Source: Rhodococcus_G sp042879035 (GTDB lineage: Bacteria > Actinomycetota > Actinomycetes > Mycobacteriales > Mycobacteriaceae). Taken from it: 64,000 nt of DNA. The notes under the pieces are model-generated. The model was not told the origin of the DNA. It ran no database searches and saw only the letters and a list, made by a program, of their open reading frames with translations. A program made the translations under genes and the position numbers. This document shows, piece after piece, positions 1 through 8,777 of the stretch. The stretch's first letter is position 1; each line of letters begins with the position of its first letter. The stretch covers positions 310,001 to 374,000 of the forward strand of contig NZ_JBIAOU010000001.1 in NCBI RefSeq assembly GCF_042879035.1, read 5' to 3'.

Positions 1-187
1 TGCCGACGCGGATCGCGCCCCCGGCGTGCGGGAGCAGGCGGAGCAGCAACTGCTGCGCCTGCTCCCGGTGGTCCGTCCGGGTGGATTCGACAAGGGTGAT
101 CGCTTTTGCGATCTCCCCCCGCCGACCGGCCAGGACCGCGTCGCCGAGGGCGGTCAGATCCAGGGGCGGACGACTAGTCGGCGACAA
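1..187 (-). CDS. meaB: MeaB/ArgK-type G-protein chaperone of methylmalonyl-CoA mutase (N-terminal part, runs off the window)
   Basis: About 62 N-terminal residues are visible. They include ITLVESTR and then LLPHAGGA, the helical lead-in typical of MeaB before its P-loop, which lies outside the window. MeaB proteins are GTPases that protect and reload the B12-dependent methylmalonyl-CoA mutase, and the position just after mutB fits. The start is inferred: the only plausible in-frame start codon is a TTG at 187-185, which overlaps the end of mutB by 14 bases and suggests translational coupling. The P-loop and catalytic part cannot be checked here. Confidence 0.75.
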   Translation of the reverse strand, partial: MSPTSRPPLDLTALGDAVLAGRRGEIAKAITLVESTRTDHREQAQQLLLRLLPHAGGAIRVG

Positions 188-2426
188 CCGAATCGTGTCC
201 CAACTGTTCCGACAGCTTCTGCAGCAGCCCGATCGCGGCGTCCGCGAGGACCGTGCCGGGCGGGAAGATCGCCGCGGCGCCGGCCTGGTACAGCTCCTCG
301 AAGTCGCCGGGCGGGATGACGCCGCCGACCACGACCATGATGTCGGGGCGGCCCACCGCGGCAAGAGCCTCCCGCAGCGCAGGCACCAGGGTGAGGTGGC
401 CGGCGGCGAGGGAGGACACGCCGACGATGTGCACGTCGGCGTCGGCCGCCTGCTGGGCGACCTCCTCGGGGGTCTGGAACAGCGGTCCCACGTCGACGTC
501 GAATCCGAGGTCCGCGAAGCCGGTGGAGATCACCTTCTGGCCTCGGTCGTGCCCGTCCTGACCCATCTTCGCGACGAGGATGCGGGGACGGCGACCCTCG
601 GCCTCAGCGAACTTCTCGACGAGTTCGGTTGCGTTGGAAATGTTCTCCGACTTTCCGGCCTCGTCCCGGTACACCCCGCTGATGGTCCGGATCTCGGCCT
701 GGTGACGCCCGTACACCGTCTCCAGCGCGTCGGAGATCTCCCCGACGGTGGCCTTGGCGCGGGCCGCGTTCACGGCCAGGGCGAGCAGGTTGTTCTCCAT
801 GCCGCCCTCGGTGGACGCCGCGGCGCGGGTGAGCTCGGCGAGGGCGGCCTGCGTGGCGGCCTCGTCGCGCTCGGCACGCAGCTGCTGCAGCTTCGCGAGC
901 TGCTCCGCGCGCACCTTGGTGTTGTCGACCTTGAGCACCTCGATGCTGTCCGGCTCGTCCGGCACGTACTTGTTGACGCCGATCAGCGGCTGACGGCCGG
1001 AGTCGATGCGGGCCTGGGTGCGGGCCGCGGCCTCCTCGATGCGCAGCTTCGGGATGCCCTCGGAGATGGCCTGCGCCATACCGCCGGCCTCCTCGACCTC
1101 CGCGATGTGCGCCCGGGCCCGGTTGGCCAGCTCGTTGGTGAGCCACTCGACGTAGTGCGAACCGCCCCACGGGTCGATCGGCCGGGTCGTGCCCGACTCC
1201 TGCTGCAGCAGGAGCTGGGTGTTGCGGGCGATGCGGGCCGAGAAGTCGGTCGGCAGCGCGATCGCCTCGTCGAGGGCGTTGGTGTGCAGCGACTGGGTGT
1301 GCCCCTGGGTCGCGGCCATCGCCTCGACGCAGGTGCGCGCGACGTTGTTGAACACGTCCTGCGCGGTGAGCGACCAGCCGGAGGTCTGCGAGTGGGTACG
1401 CAGCGACAGCGACTTGCTGGACTTCGGGTCGAACTTCGCGACCAGCTCGCTCCACAGCAGACGCCCGGCGCGCAGCTTGGCGACCTCCATGAAGAAGTTC
1501 ATGCCGATCGCCCAGAAGAACGACAGGCGGGGCGCGAACTTGTCGATGTCCATGCCCGCGTCGAGGCCGGCGCGGATGTACTCCACACCGTCGGCGAGGG
1601 TGTACGCCAGCTCCAGGTCGGCCGTGGCACCGGCCTCCTGGATGTGGTAGCCGGAGATGGAGATCGAGTTGAACTTCGGCATCTTCGCGCTGGTGAACGC
1701 GAAGATGTCGGAGATGATCCGCATCGACGGCTTCGGCGGGTAGATGTAGGTGTTGCGGACCATGAACTCCTTCAGAATGTCGTTCTGAATGGTTCCGGCC
1801 AGCTGCTCGGGCGTGACGCCCTGCTCCTCCGCGGCCACGACGTACAGCGCCAGGATCGGCAGCACCGCGCCGTTCATCGTCATCGACACCGACACCTGCG
1901 ACAGGTCGATGCCGTCGAACAGCTGCCGCATGTCGAGGATCGAGTCGATCGCCACACCGGCCATGCCGACGTCACCCTGCACGCGCGGGTGGTCGGAGTC
2001 GTAGCCGCGGTGCGTCGCGAGGTCGAACGCGACCGACAGGCCCTTCTGACCGGACGCGAGGTTGCGGCGGTAGAAGGCGTTGGACTCGGCGGCGGTGGAG
2101 AAGCCGGCGTACTGCCGGATGGTCCACGGCTGGTTGACGTACATCGTCGGGTACGGCCCGCGCAGGAACGGAGCGGCACCGGGGAAGCTGTCGAGCGGGT
2201 AGCCCGCCGCCTCGGCGGCGTCCCGGTCGGCCTTCGTGTAGACCGGCTTGACGTCGATGCCCTCGGGCGTCGACCAGACGACGTCCTCGGCGGCGTAGTT
2301 GTTGGCCTTGGCGGCCTCTTCGATGTGCGCGGTGACCTCGGCCTCGGTCGGCGCGGCGGGTGCCGGGACGTCCGGGTCGGTCAGCGGCACGTCGGCGAAG
2401 CTGCCGATCTCGTGCTTGATGCTCAT
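174..2426 (-). CDS. mutB: Methylmalonyl-CoA mutase, large (alpha, catalytic) subunit
   Basis: Protein of 750 residues. It interconverts (R)-methylmalonyl-CoA and succinyl-CoA with adenosylcobalamin in the cytoplasm, linking propionate, odd-chain and branched-chain catabolism to the TCA cycle. The N-terminal two thirds is the substrate-binding TIM barrel (YPTMYVNQPWTIRQYAGFST, then ATHRGYDSDHPRV). The last ~140 residues are a B12-binding Rossmann domain with the DxHxxG cobalt-ligand motif (GQDGHDRG, His about residue 626). Its ATG overlaps the TGA of mutA by four bases (ATGA at 2426-2423), so the two subunits are translationally coupled. meaB follows. Confidence 0.97.
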   Translation of the reverse strand: MSIKHEIGSFADVPLTDPDVPAPAAPTEAEVTAHIEEAAKANNYAAEDVVWSTPEGIDVKPVYTKADRDAAEAAGYPLDSFPGAAPFLRGPYPTMYVNQPWTIRQYAGFSTAAESNAFYRRNLASGQKGLSVAFDLATHRGYDSDHPRVQGDVGMAGVAIDSILDMRQLFDGIDLSQVSVSMTMNGAVLPILALYVVAAEEQGVTPEQLAGTIQNDILKEFMVRNTYIYPPKPSMRIISDIFAFTSAKMPKFNSISISGYHIQEAGATADLELAYTLADGVEYIRAGLDAGMDIDKFAPRLSFFWAIGMNFFMEVAKLRAGRLLWSELVAKFDPKSSKSLSLRTHSQTSGWSLTAQDVFNNVARTCVEAMAATQGHTQSLHTNALDEAIALPTDFSARIARNTQLLLQQESGTTRPIDPWGGSHYVEWLTNELANRARAHIAEVEEAGGMAQAISEGIPKLRIEEAAARTQARIDSGRQPLIGVNKYVPDEPDSIEVLKVDNTKVRAEQLAKLQQLRAERDEAATQAALAELTRAAASTEGGMENNLLALAVNAARAKATVGEISDALETVYGRHQAEIRTISGVYRDEAGKSENISNATELVEKFAEAEGRRPRILVAKMGQDGHDRGQKVISTGFADLGFDVDVGPLFQTPEEVAQQAADADVHIVGVSSLAAGHLTLVPALREALAAVGRPDIMVVVGGVIPPGDFEELYQAGAAAIFPPGTVLADAAIGLLQKLSEQLGHDSVVAD

Positions 2427-4354
2427 TTCGCTCCCAGGGTGTCGAGCAGACCGGTCAGCGCCGACACTGCGTCAATACGAGCGGTCAGGAAGCCGTCCGG
2501 CCGGTCCGCGCCCTGCGCGTCCGCGAACGTCTTCTCCGGTCCCGCGAGGAGGACGGTCTCGATGCCTGCGGCGCGCAGTGCGTCGACCGCGGGCACACCG
2601 TCGGTGCCGTACCGCTTGTCGGTGCCGCACAGGACCGCGATGGTGGTCTCCGACTCCTTCACGATTCCGGCGACGGTGGCCAGGTCGAGGGTGCCGGGGT
2701 TGACCGCCTCGATGCCGCCGGAGGCGAGCAGGTTCGCGGCGAATGTGGTGCGGCCGTTGTGTTCCGCGACCGGACCGAGTGCCGCGAGCAGCACCTTGGG
2801 CCGGTGGCCGCGCTCGGCGAGGAAGCGGTCCGAGCGGTCCCGCAGTGCCTCGAACGCGGCACCGTAGCGGGCGACGCCGGCGAGCGGCGCGGGGCCCTCC
2901 GCGAGCGGCGCCTCGGCCAGGTTCGGGAACTCGTTGACACCGGTGACCGCGGTGGTGCGGTGCGCGATGTCGGACTCACGCTTGGCGCGGGTGGCGGCGA
3001 CGCGGTCGGCGATCACACCGGATTCGAGCGCGGCGGCGTACCCGCCCGCGGCCTCGATCTGCTGCACGAATTCCCACGCCCTGGCCGCGACCTGTGCGGT
3101 GAGGTCCTCGACGTACCAGGAACCGGCACCCGGATCGAGCACGCGCCCGAGGTTCGACTCCTCGAGCAGCAGCAGCTGGGTGTTGCGGGCGATGCGGGCC
3201 GCGAACGACTTCGACGTCTCCACGCTGCCCTCGGGCAACGCGACGTCGAACGGCAGCACCGTCACCGAGTCGGCGCCGCCGACGCCCGCGCCGAACGCGG
3301 CGAGGGTGGTGCGGAGCATGTTCACCCACGGGTCGCGCTGCGCCATCATCGCGGCGGAGGTGACCGCGTGCTGCGGTGCCCCGCCGAAGTCGCCGGCCCC
3401 GCACACCTGCGCGACACGCGCCCACAGCTGCCGGCCGGCGCGGAACTTGGCAATGGTCTGGAACTGGTCGTCGGTGGCGGCGAGGCGGAACTCGATCTGC
3501 CCCAACGCCTTCGCGATCGTGACATCCGAGCCGGCGAGCGCACGCAGGTATTCCAGTCCGGCCGCGACCGCGGCACCCAGCTCCTCCGCGTCCGAGGCGC
3601 CCGCGTTGTGGAACGCGGTCCCGTCGACGGTGATCGCGCGGACGGTCTCCGCCCGGGCGGCCGCGGCGACGGCCAGCGCCACCGCCCCGGTCACATCCAC
3701 CCCGTCGCGACCGGCGAACGCGTCGGTGAGGGGGGACGCTCCGAGCGCCACGGTGATCGCGGCGCGGTCGGTGACCCCGTCGCCCGCGGCGGCGCGCGCG
3801 TCGATCAGCGCGTAGAGCCGCTCGGCGGCCGTGGCGACGTCGGCCCCGGCGTCGAGGGTCAGCGGCGCGAGGTCGAGCAGCACGCCGTCCAGCGCGACGT
3901 CCAGCGCGTCGGCCGACAGCCCGCCGCCGCCCACGCTCAGCCAGATCGCGCTGACACCGTTCTCCAGACCGTCCAGGACGGTCTCGTTGACCTTCTTCGG
4001 ATCGCTCTCCTGAGCACCGAACGCGGCACTGACCAGCCAGCCGCTGTTGACGTCCCGGTGGGCGTCACGCCCGCGGACGAACGGGAAGACGCCGGGGAGG
4101 GGGTTCTCGGCGGCCTCGACACGTCGGGTGTAGAGCGGCGTCACGGTCACGCCGTCGTACGTGGTGGTGTCGAGAAGGTGCTCGGGATCGGCGGGCAACT
4201 CGGAGACGTCGACCCTGCGCGCCTTCGCGAGCACCGCGGCCACCGCGCGCTGCCATTCCCCGTAGCCGCGGGCAGCCTCCTCGGCCTGTGAAGCGTGTGA
4301 CACTGGAGCTTGTGACACGGTGTCGGCTTCCTCTCGGTATTCGGACTCAGTCAT
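2423..4354 (-). CDS. mutA: Methylmalonyl-CoA mutase, small (beta) subunit
   Basis: Protein of 643 residues. It is the non-catalytic partner of MutB in the actinobacterial heterodimer and shares its barrel plus cobalamin-like fold (YTRRVEAAENPLPGVFPFVRG near the N-terminus). The C-terminal domain has GPVAEHNGRTTFA where MutB has DGHDRG, so the B12 ligand motif is degenerate, as expected for this subunit. I chose ATG 4354 (MTESEYREEAD) because a longer frame to 4468 would overlap the divergent gene starting at 4429. A GTG 12 codons downstream is an alternative. It is the first gene of mutA-mutB-meaB. Confidence 0.93.
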   Translation of the reverse strand: MTESEYREEADTVSQAPVSHASQAEEAARGYGEWQRAVAAVLAKARRVDVSELPADPEHLLDTTTYDGVTVTPLYTRRVEAAENPLPGVFPFVRGRDAHRDVNSGWLVSAAFGAQESDPKKVNETVLDGLENGVSAIWLSVGGGGLSADALDVALDGVLLDLAPLTLDAGADVATAAERLYALIDARAAAGDGVTDRAAITVALGASPLTDAFAGRDGVDVTGAVALAVAAAARAETVRAITVDGTAFHNAGASDAEELGAAVAAGLEYLRALAGSDVTIAKALGQIEFRLAATDDQFQTIAKFRAGRQLWARVAQVCGAGDFGGAPQHAVTSAAMMAQRDPWVNMLRTTLAAFGAGVGGADSVTVLPFDVALPEGSVETSKSFAARIARNTQLLLLEESNLGRVLDPGAGSWYVEDLTAQVAARAWEFVQQIEAAGGYAAALESGVIADRVAATRAKRESDIAHRTTAVTGVNEFPNLAEAPLAEGPAPLAGVARYGAAFEALRDRSDRFLAERGHRPKVLLAALGPVAEHNGRTTFAANLLASGGIEAVNPGTLDLATVAGIVKESETTIAVLCGTDKRYGTDGVPAVDALRAAGIETVLLAGPEKTFADAQGADRPDGFLTARIDAVSALTGLLDTLGAK

Positions 4355-4428
4355 TTGTTGCTGTGATGCTAGCCGGACCCCGCGGAGCCCTGTCCGCTGG
4401 ATCACTTGACGTTCGGTAACCTCGCGGT

Positions 4429-5235
4429 ATGAGCGTGACGACCGAGCTGCGGTGGACCCCCCAGACACTGTTCCGAGTCAGTCCACCGGCCCGGATCGGC
4501 GACGCCAACCAGACGGTCATGACCATCGATTCCGGCACTCCTCCCGGCACCGCGGCGCTCGGGGTCCTGCTCGACGATCTTCTCGGATTCACACTGTACG
4601 ACCGGCGCGGTGACCGGGCCGGTCTGGTCACCGCCGAACTGTCCGTCGACGTCGTGCGTCCCGCGGCCTGGCAGGGGCCGCACCTGACGGCCGAGAGCCG
4701 GCTCGAGGCACTCGACCGGGACGGGGGGCTGAGCTCGGCTCGGGTGCAGGACTCCGCAGGTGCGCTCGTCGCGATCGCCACCCTCCGCGGCAACTTCGTC
4801 GACGACGTGAGCCCGCAGCGCACGGTGGTGACCGCCCCCGGCCCCGACCCGCAACCGCTGGTCGGCGGCCTGGCGGGGTCGCCGATCGACCTGCTCGGCG
4901 GGGTCCTCGAGGCGACCGGTTCGGGTGTGCGGCTGACGGTGCCCGGGCAGGAACAACTCGCGAACGCCAACGGGGTGATGCACGGCGGTGTCATCACGTG
5001 CGCGCACGACCTCGCGGGCACCGCCGCAGCCGCCGCCGGGGACATCCCGATGCGGGCCGGCTCGTTGCGGGTGAACTTCTTCCGGGCCGTGCCGGTGGAC
5101 GGTCCCGTCGTGTTCGACGCGGAGACGGTGCGGGCCGGACGTCGGGTGGCGGTGACACGGGTCACCGCACGCGATCATCTCGGTCGCACGTGTTCGGTCG
5201 CCACCGTCACCTGTCGGCGCGACCCCGCGTGCTGA
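4429..5235 (+). CDS. Double hot-dog thioesterase of the PaaI type
   Basis: Protein of 268 residues that reads as two hot-dog halves. The first half carries LLDDLLGFTLYD. The second carries NANGVMHGGVITCAHDLAG, the HGG loop and long helix characteristic of PaaI/acyl-CoA thioesterases, followed by MRAGSLRVNFFRAVP. Such enzymes hydrolyse acyl- or phenylacetyl-like CoA esters; the substrate here is unknown. It is divergent from mutA with 74 bases between the starts. Its last codons overlap the GTG of the next gene, so the two are probably one transcript. Confidence 0.82.
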   Translation: MSVTTELRWTPQTLFRVSPPARIGDANQTVMTIDSGTPPGTAALGVLLDDLLGFTLYDRRGDRAGLVTAELSVDVVRPAAWQGPHLTAESRLEALDRDGGLSSARVQDSAGALVAIATLRGNFVDDVSPQRTVVTAPGPDPQPLVGGLAGSPIDLLGGVLEATGSGVRLTVPGQEQLANANGVMHGGVITCAHDLAGTAAAAAGDIPMRAGSLRVNFFRAVPVDGPVVFDAETVRAGRRVAVTRVTARDHLGRTCSVATVTCRRDPAC

Positions 5236-5921
5236 GGGGTGCGGTCCGGCGCCTGTGGACACCGCGGGCACTCGGTCTGATCGCGCTGCTGCTCGCGCTC
5301 GCGGCGGTCGCGCTGTTCGTCCCGCATCCGTCTATCGAGCAGTTGCGCGAGTGGTCCGCGTCGCTCGGCCCGCTGTTCCCGATCGCGTTCTTCCTGTTGC
5401 ACGCGGTCGTGACGGTGGCCCCGTTCCCCCGTACCGTCTTCACCCTCGCGGCCGGGGTGCTGTTCGGCGCCGTCGCCGGGATAGCGATTGCGGTCGCGGC
5501 CTCCACCGTCAGTGCGGCCATCGCACTGGTGCTCGTGCGTGTCGTCGGCCGTGACGCGGTGGCCGCCCGGATGACGCATCCGGCCGTTCAGAAGATCGAC
5601 GACCGCCTGGCCCGCCGCGGCTGGCTCGCGGTCGGTTCGCTGCGGCTGATCGCGCCGGTGCCGTTCTCGATCACCAACTACTGCGCCGCGCTGTCCTCGA
5701 TCCGGTTCGCTCCGTACATCCTGGCCACCCTGGTCGGGATCGTGCCGGGCACGATCGGCGTCGTCCTGCTCGGCGACGCGATCGGAGGCGACACCTCGCC
5801 CGCGTTGCTCGCGGTGTCGGCGGTGTTCCTGGCTGTGGGTGTGGTAGGGCTCGTGATCGATGCCCGGCTCGGCGTTCCGGCGGGCCCCGAACAGACCATG
5901 GCGACAAGCTCCCGAACCTGA
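5229..5921 (+). CDS. TVP38/TMEM64 (DedA-like) family membrane protein
   Basis: Protein of 230 residues with about five hydrophobic segments. The N-terminal helix ALGLIALLLALAAVALFV is followed by the family core: PFPRTVFTLAAGVLFG, a re-entrant region with AAST, then RLIAPVPFSITNY and a final helix LLAVSAVFLAVGVVGLVI. These proteins are lipid-scramblase-like integral membrane proteins; the exact cargo is not known. The GTG at 5229 overlaps the previous stop by seven bases, giving the usual family length. It corresponds in position to Rv1491c. Confidence 0.85.
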   Translation: MLRGAVRRLWTPRALGLIALLLALAAVALFVPHPSIEQLREWSASLGPLFPIAFFLLHAVVTVAPFPRTVFTLAAGVLFGAVAGIAIAVAASTVSAAIALVLVRVVGRDAVAARMTHPAVQKIDDRLARRGWLAVGSLRLIAPVPFSITNYCAALSSIRFAPYILATLVGIVPGTIGVVLLGDAIGGDTSPALLAVSAVFLAVGVVGLVIDARLGVPAGPEQTMATSSRT

Positions 5922-5974
5922 CTCGCCGAAGTCAAGCCTGATACCTTGAAATGATGAAATCTAGGCTGTAACCT

Positions 5975-5990
5975 TGACGAATGTTCGTCA
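5975..5990. promoter_or_regulatory. Perfect 7-2-7 palindrome across the satD-like start codon
   Basis: TGACGAA-TG-TTCGTCA: two perfect 7-bp arms around a 2-bp centre. The ATG at 5981 lies inside it. A TAGGCT hexamer at 5962-5967 could be a -10 element, placing the palindrome at about +1. This is what a self-repressing DNA-binding protein would use, and the downstream protein has an HTH. That role is inferred. Confidence 0.5.
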
Positions 5991-6556
5991 TGACGGTGGA
6001 CCAACGTCGCAGTCGACGCGACCACGACCGGGTTCCCGCCCTGCTCGACCACTTCTCGGGCGCCGCGCTGCTGCGCCCGTTCGAACGCACCGCCGGCGAC
6101 GAGGTGCAGGCCGTCAGCGCCGACGCCGACCAGGTCGTCGACATCGCGCTCGACCTCGCCGCGACCGGAGCGTGGAGCGTCGGCATCGGCGTGGGCCCGG
6201 TCGAGACCCCGCTGCCCGAGAGCACCCGCGCCGGCCGCGGGCCCGCTTTCGAAGCGGCCCGCACCGCCGTCGAGCGCGCGAAGAACCTGCCCGGATCGAT
6301 CGCCGTCGGCGGCCGGTCCGCCGCCGCGGACGCCGAGGCCGCGCTGATGCTGCTGGCCCTGACGGTGTCCCGCCGATCGGAGGCCGGCCGGGCCGCGGTG
6401 GCGGCCGCCCGCTCCGGGCTCACCCAGGCCGAGACCGCCGAACGGCTCGGCATCAGCAAACAGGCCGTCTCGCAACGACTGTCGGTGGCAGGCTGGCAGG
6501 CCGAACAGGCGGGACGACGACTCGCCACCCGACTGCTCGAGGACGCCGACCGATGA
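5981..6556 (+). CDS. SatD-like DNA-binding protein with C-terminal HTH
   Basis: Protein of 191 residues. The N-terminal half resembles the SatD family (VMTVDQRRSRR, then FERTAGDEVQAV and SVGIGVGPVETPLP). The C-terminal ~60 residues form a clear helix-turn-helix (SGLTQAETAERLGISKQAVS). The true function of SatD proteins is poorly known; several are annotated as regulators. A palindrome spans the start codon, suggesting autoregulation. ATG 5981 is kept because starting at 5990 would remove part of the first predicted strand. The stop overlaps the next gene's ATG by four bases. Confidence 0.72.
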   Translation: MFVMTVDQRRSRRDHDRVPALLDHFSGAALLRPFERTAGDEVQAVSADADQVVDIALDLAATGAWSVGIGVGPVETPLPESTRAGRGPAFEAARTAVERAKNLPGSIAVGGRSAAADAEAALMLLALTVSRRSEAGRAAVAAARSGLTQAETAERLGISKQAVSQRLSVAGWQAEQAGRRLATRLLEDADR

Positions 6557-7062
6557 CCGCACTGTCCCTGATCCTGCTCGGCGTCGCCGCCGCCGCCCCG
6601 ATCCTGCTGTCCTCGAAGCGGATCCCCCACCCGGTCGCACCCGCGGTCACCGTGCTCGCGCTCGGCGGCGCCGCCCTGGCGGCCACCGCCACCCGCCCGG
6701 TCACCGGCTTCGCGTTGGGGGCCACGCTGGTGCTGGCGGTCCTCGCCGCCGCGACCGGCGGCGGTCCCCTGGTGCGCGCCGCGTTCCGCATCGCCGTGCG
6801 GCGGGACGACTCCCGTCCCCAGCCCGACGCCGGCCCGTTGCGCGGCGGTCGGACCATCGGCGTGCTCGAACGGATCGCCGTGGCCGTGGCCATCCTCGCC
6901 GGCTGGCCCGAGGGACTGGCCGTCGTCCTGGCCGTCAAGGGCCTGGCCCGCTACCCCGAGCTCCGCGAACCCCACGCCTCCGAACAGTTCATCATCGGCA
7001 CGTTCACGTCGGTGCTGTGGGCGATCGCGGTCAGCGGTGTCGCGCAGGCGCTCGTCACCTGA
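6553..7062 (+). CDS. Small hydrophobic membrane protein coupled to the SatD-like gene
   Basis: Protein of 169 residues with about four hydrophobic stretches: residues 3-18, about 30-75 (two segments) and the C-terminal FTSVLWAIAVSGVAQAL. A short charged loop (RRDDSRPQPD) lies in the middle. The ending GWPEGLAVVLAVKGLARYPELRE followed by EQFIIGT is typical of the membrane partners found with SatD proteins in actinobacteria, as I recall. No function can be assigned. It overlaps satD by ATGA, so it is almost certainly co-expressed with it. Confidence 0.75.
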   Translation: MTALSLILLGVAAAAPILLSSKRIPHPVAPAVTVLALGGAALAATATRPVTGFALGATLVLAVLAAATGGGPLVRAAFRIAVRRDDSRPQPDAGPLRGGRTIGVLERIAVAVAILAGWPEGLAVVLAVKGLARYPELREPHASEQFIIGTFTSVLWAIAVSGVAQALVT

Positions 7063-7075
7063 CGCCGAGAGACCC

Positions 7076-8251
7076 CTAACGCGGCTCGCCCCACTGCTGC
7101 GACGGCAGTTCCGGCGGCAGCGCGTGCTGGCCGGGCAGTTCGTGTTCGGGCAGCAGCGACGTCTCGACGGGCTTGCGGGCGACCGCTTCGGCGGCCGCCA
7201 CGGCCTCGGCGACGGCGGGATCGGTCGTGGATTCGAACCAGTCGGCGACCTCGTCGGAGTCGTCGACCGGCGCGGACGGTTCCTCGGTGCTCGGTTCGTA
7301 GCGGAACACGCCGTCATCCCCGGGGGCACCGAGCGTCTTCGCGAAGCCCTTCAACGCGTCACCGAAGTCGCTCGGCACCAACCACACCTTGTTCGCGTCG
7401 CCCTGCGCCATCTGCGGCAGCGTCTGAAGATACTGGTACGCAAGCAGTTCCGGGGTCGGCTTCCCGGACTTGATGGCCGCGAACACCTTCTCGATGGCCT
7501 TGGCCTGGCCCTGTGCCTGCAGGTACTTCGCGGCGCGTTCACCCTGCGCGCGCAGGATCCGTGACTGCCGCTCACCCTCCGCGGTGAGGATCGCGGCCTG
7601 CTTGGCGCCCTCCGCGGACAGGATCTGGCTCTGCTTGGCGCCCTCGGCCGTCTTGATGGCGGATTCCCGGTTGCCCTCGGCGGTGAGGATCATCGCCCGC
7701 TTCTCCCGGTCCGCCTTCATCTGCTTCTCCATCGACTCCTGGATCGACGGCGGCGGATCGATGCTCTTGAGTTCGACGCGGGCGACGCGCAGACCCCAGC
7801 GACCGGTGGCCTCGTCCAGCACCCCGCGCAGCTGCCCGTTGATCGAGTCGCGGGAGGTGAGCGTCTCCTCGAGGGTCATGCCGCCGACGACGTTGCGCAG
7901 TGTCGTGGTGGTCAGCTGCTCGACACCGACGATGTAGTTGTTGATCTCGTACACCGCTGCCTGCGGGTTCGTCACCTGGAAGTAGACGACGGTGTCGATG
8001 TTGAGCGTCAGGTTGTCCTGGGTGATCACCGGCTGCGGCGGGAAGGACACGACCCGCTCCCGCAGGTCGACCTTCGCGCGGATCTTGTCCACGAACGGCA
8101 CCAGGAACGTCAGCTGTCCCGACACGGTGCGCTGGTAGCGGCCGAGGCGTTCGATCACCGCGGCCTCCGCCTGCGGCACCAGGGCCACCGACTTGGCGAC
8201 GACGATCACCACCAGAACGACGAGCACGGCGAGCACGATCAGCGCGGCCAT
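7076..8251 (-). CDS. SPFH/band-7 (stomatin-like, QmcA-type) membrane-anchored protein
   Basis: Protein of 391 residues. There is one N-terminal membrane helix (LIVLAVLVVLVVIVVAKSVAL), then an SPFH domain (AAVIERLGRYQRTVSG, FVDKIRAKVDLRERV) and a coiled coil with AEG repeats (TAEGNRESAIKTAEGAKQSQ). A proline/glutamate-rich tail follows. Stomatin-like proteins form large oligomeric cages around membrane proteins and microdomains. nfeD lies 43 bases upstream, the classical NfeD-stomatin pairing. Counterpart by position: Rv1488. Confidence 0.93.
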   Translation of the reverse strand: MAALIVLAVLVVLVVIVVAKSVALVPQAEAAVIERLGRYQRTVSGQLTFLVPFVDKIRAKVDLRERVVSFPPQPVITQDNLTLNIDTVVYFQVTNPQAAVYEINNYIVGVEQLTTTTLRNVVGGMTLEETLTSRDSINGQLRGVLDEATGRWGLRVARVELKSIDPPPSIQESMEKQMKADREKRAMILTAEGNRESAIKTAEGAKQSQILSAEGAKQAAILTAEGERQSRILRAQGERAAKYLQAQGQAKAIEKVFAAIKSGKPTPELLAYQYLQTLPQMAQGDANKVWLVPSDFGDALKGFAKTLGAPGDDGVFRYEPSTEEPSAPVDDSDEVADWFESTTDPAVAEAVAAAEAVARKPVETSLLPEHELPGQHALPPELPSQQWGEPR

Positions 8252-8273
8252 ACGAGCTTCCTTCCCCTGTCTG

Positions 8274-8303
8274 CGTGTCCTACGGGCCCGTGTCCTACGG
8301 GCC
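8274..8303. repeat. Exact 15-bp tandem duplication containing the nfeD stop codon
   Basis: The unit CGTGTCCTACGGGCC occurs at 8274-8288 and again at 8289-8303 with no mismatch. The unit contains the nfeD stop triplet, so the stop codon and its context are duplicated in the short gap before the SPFH gene. Confidence 0.95.
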
Positions 8304-8738
8304 GCGCCACACGACGGCGGTCGCGCCGTCGATCTCCATGACGGTGACGGTGGTACCCGGCGAGTACACCTCGGTGTGGTCGAGCGGGCGGGCGGTCCAC
8401 ACCTCGCCGTCGAGTTTGACCCGGCCGTGGTGCTGGGAGACCTCCTCGAGCACCAGCGCGTGCTTGCCCGGCAGAGCCGCGGTGTTGGTCGGCAGCAGCG
8501 GCGGCTTCGAGAACCGCCGCACCAGTGCCGGACGCACCGCGAGGACGAGGGTCAGCGAGACCACCGCGAACACCACCGCGTCGATCCACACGGGCAGATC
8601 GGTCGCTGCACTGAAGCCGGCCGTCACGAGGGCTCCCCCGGCGAGCATGAGCAGGAAGAAGTCGCCCGTCGCTGCCTCCGCAGCGGCGAGCAGAACGCCT
8701 CCCACCAACCAGATCAGCGGTGCCACGCCCCCATCCAA
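8295..8738 (-). CDS. NfeD family membrane protein
   Basis: Protein of 147 residues. Three or four hydrophobic segments (PLIWLVGGVLLAAAEA, FFLLMLAGGALVTAG, AVVFAVVSLTLVLAV) precede a C-terminal OB-fold domain (LVLEEVSQHHGRVKLDGEVW, then VTVMEIDGATAVVW). This is the short NfeD form without the protease domain. NfeD proteins work with SPFH proteins in membrane organisation, and the SPFH gene follows directly. A GTG four codons downstream of the ATG is an alternative start. Counterpart: Rv1487. Confidence 0.92.
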   Translation of the reverse strand: MDGGVAPLIWLVGGVLLAAAEAATGDFFLLMLAGGALVTAGFSAATDLPVWIDAVVFAVVSLTLVLAVRPALVRRFSKPPLLPTNTAALPGKHALVLEEVSQHHGRVKLDGEVWTARPLDHTEVYSPGTTVTVMEIDGATAVVWRGP

Positions 8739-8777
8739 CCACAGTCGAGCGCACGGAGCCGGGCCGCGAGAGCCCGG

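Noticed and set aside
81..2867. 928-residue open frame opposite mutB and mutA
   Set aside because: It is the antisense shadow of two clear enzymes in high-GC DNA and has the R/G/V/D-rich composition of such frames.
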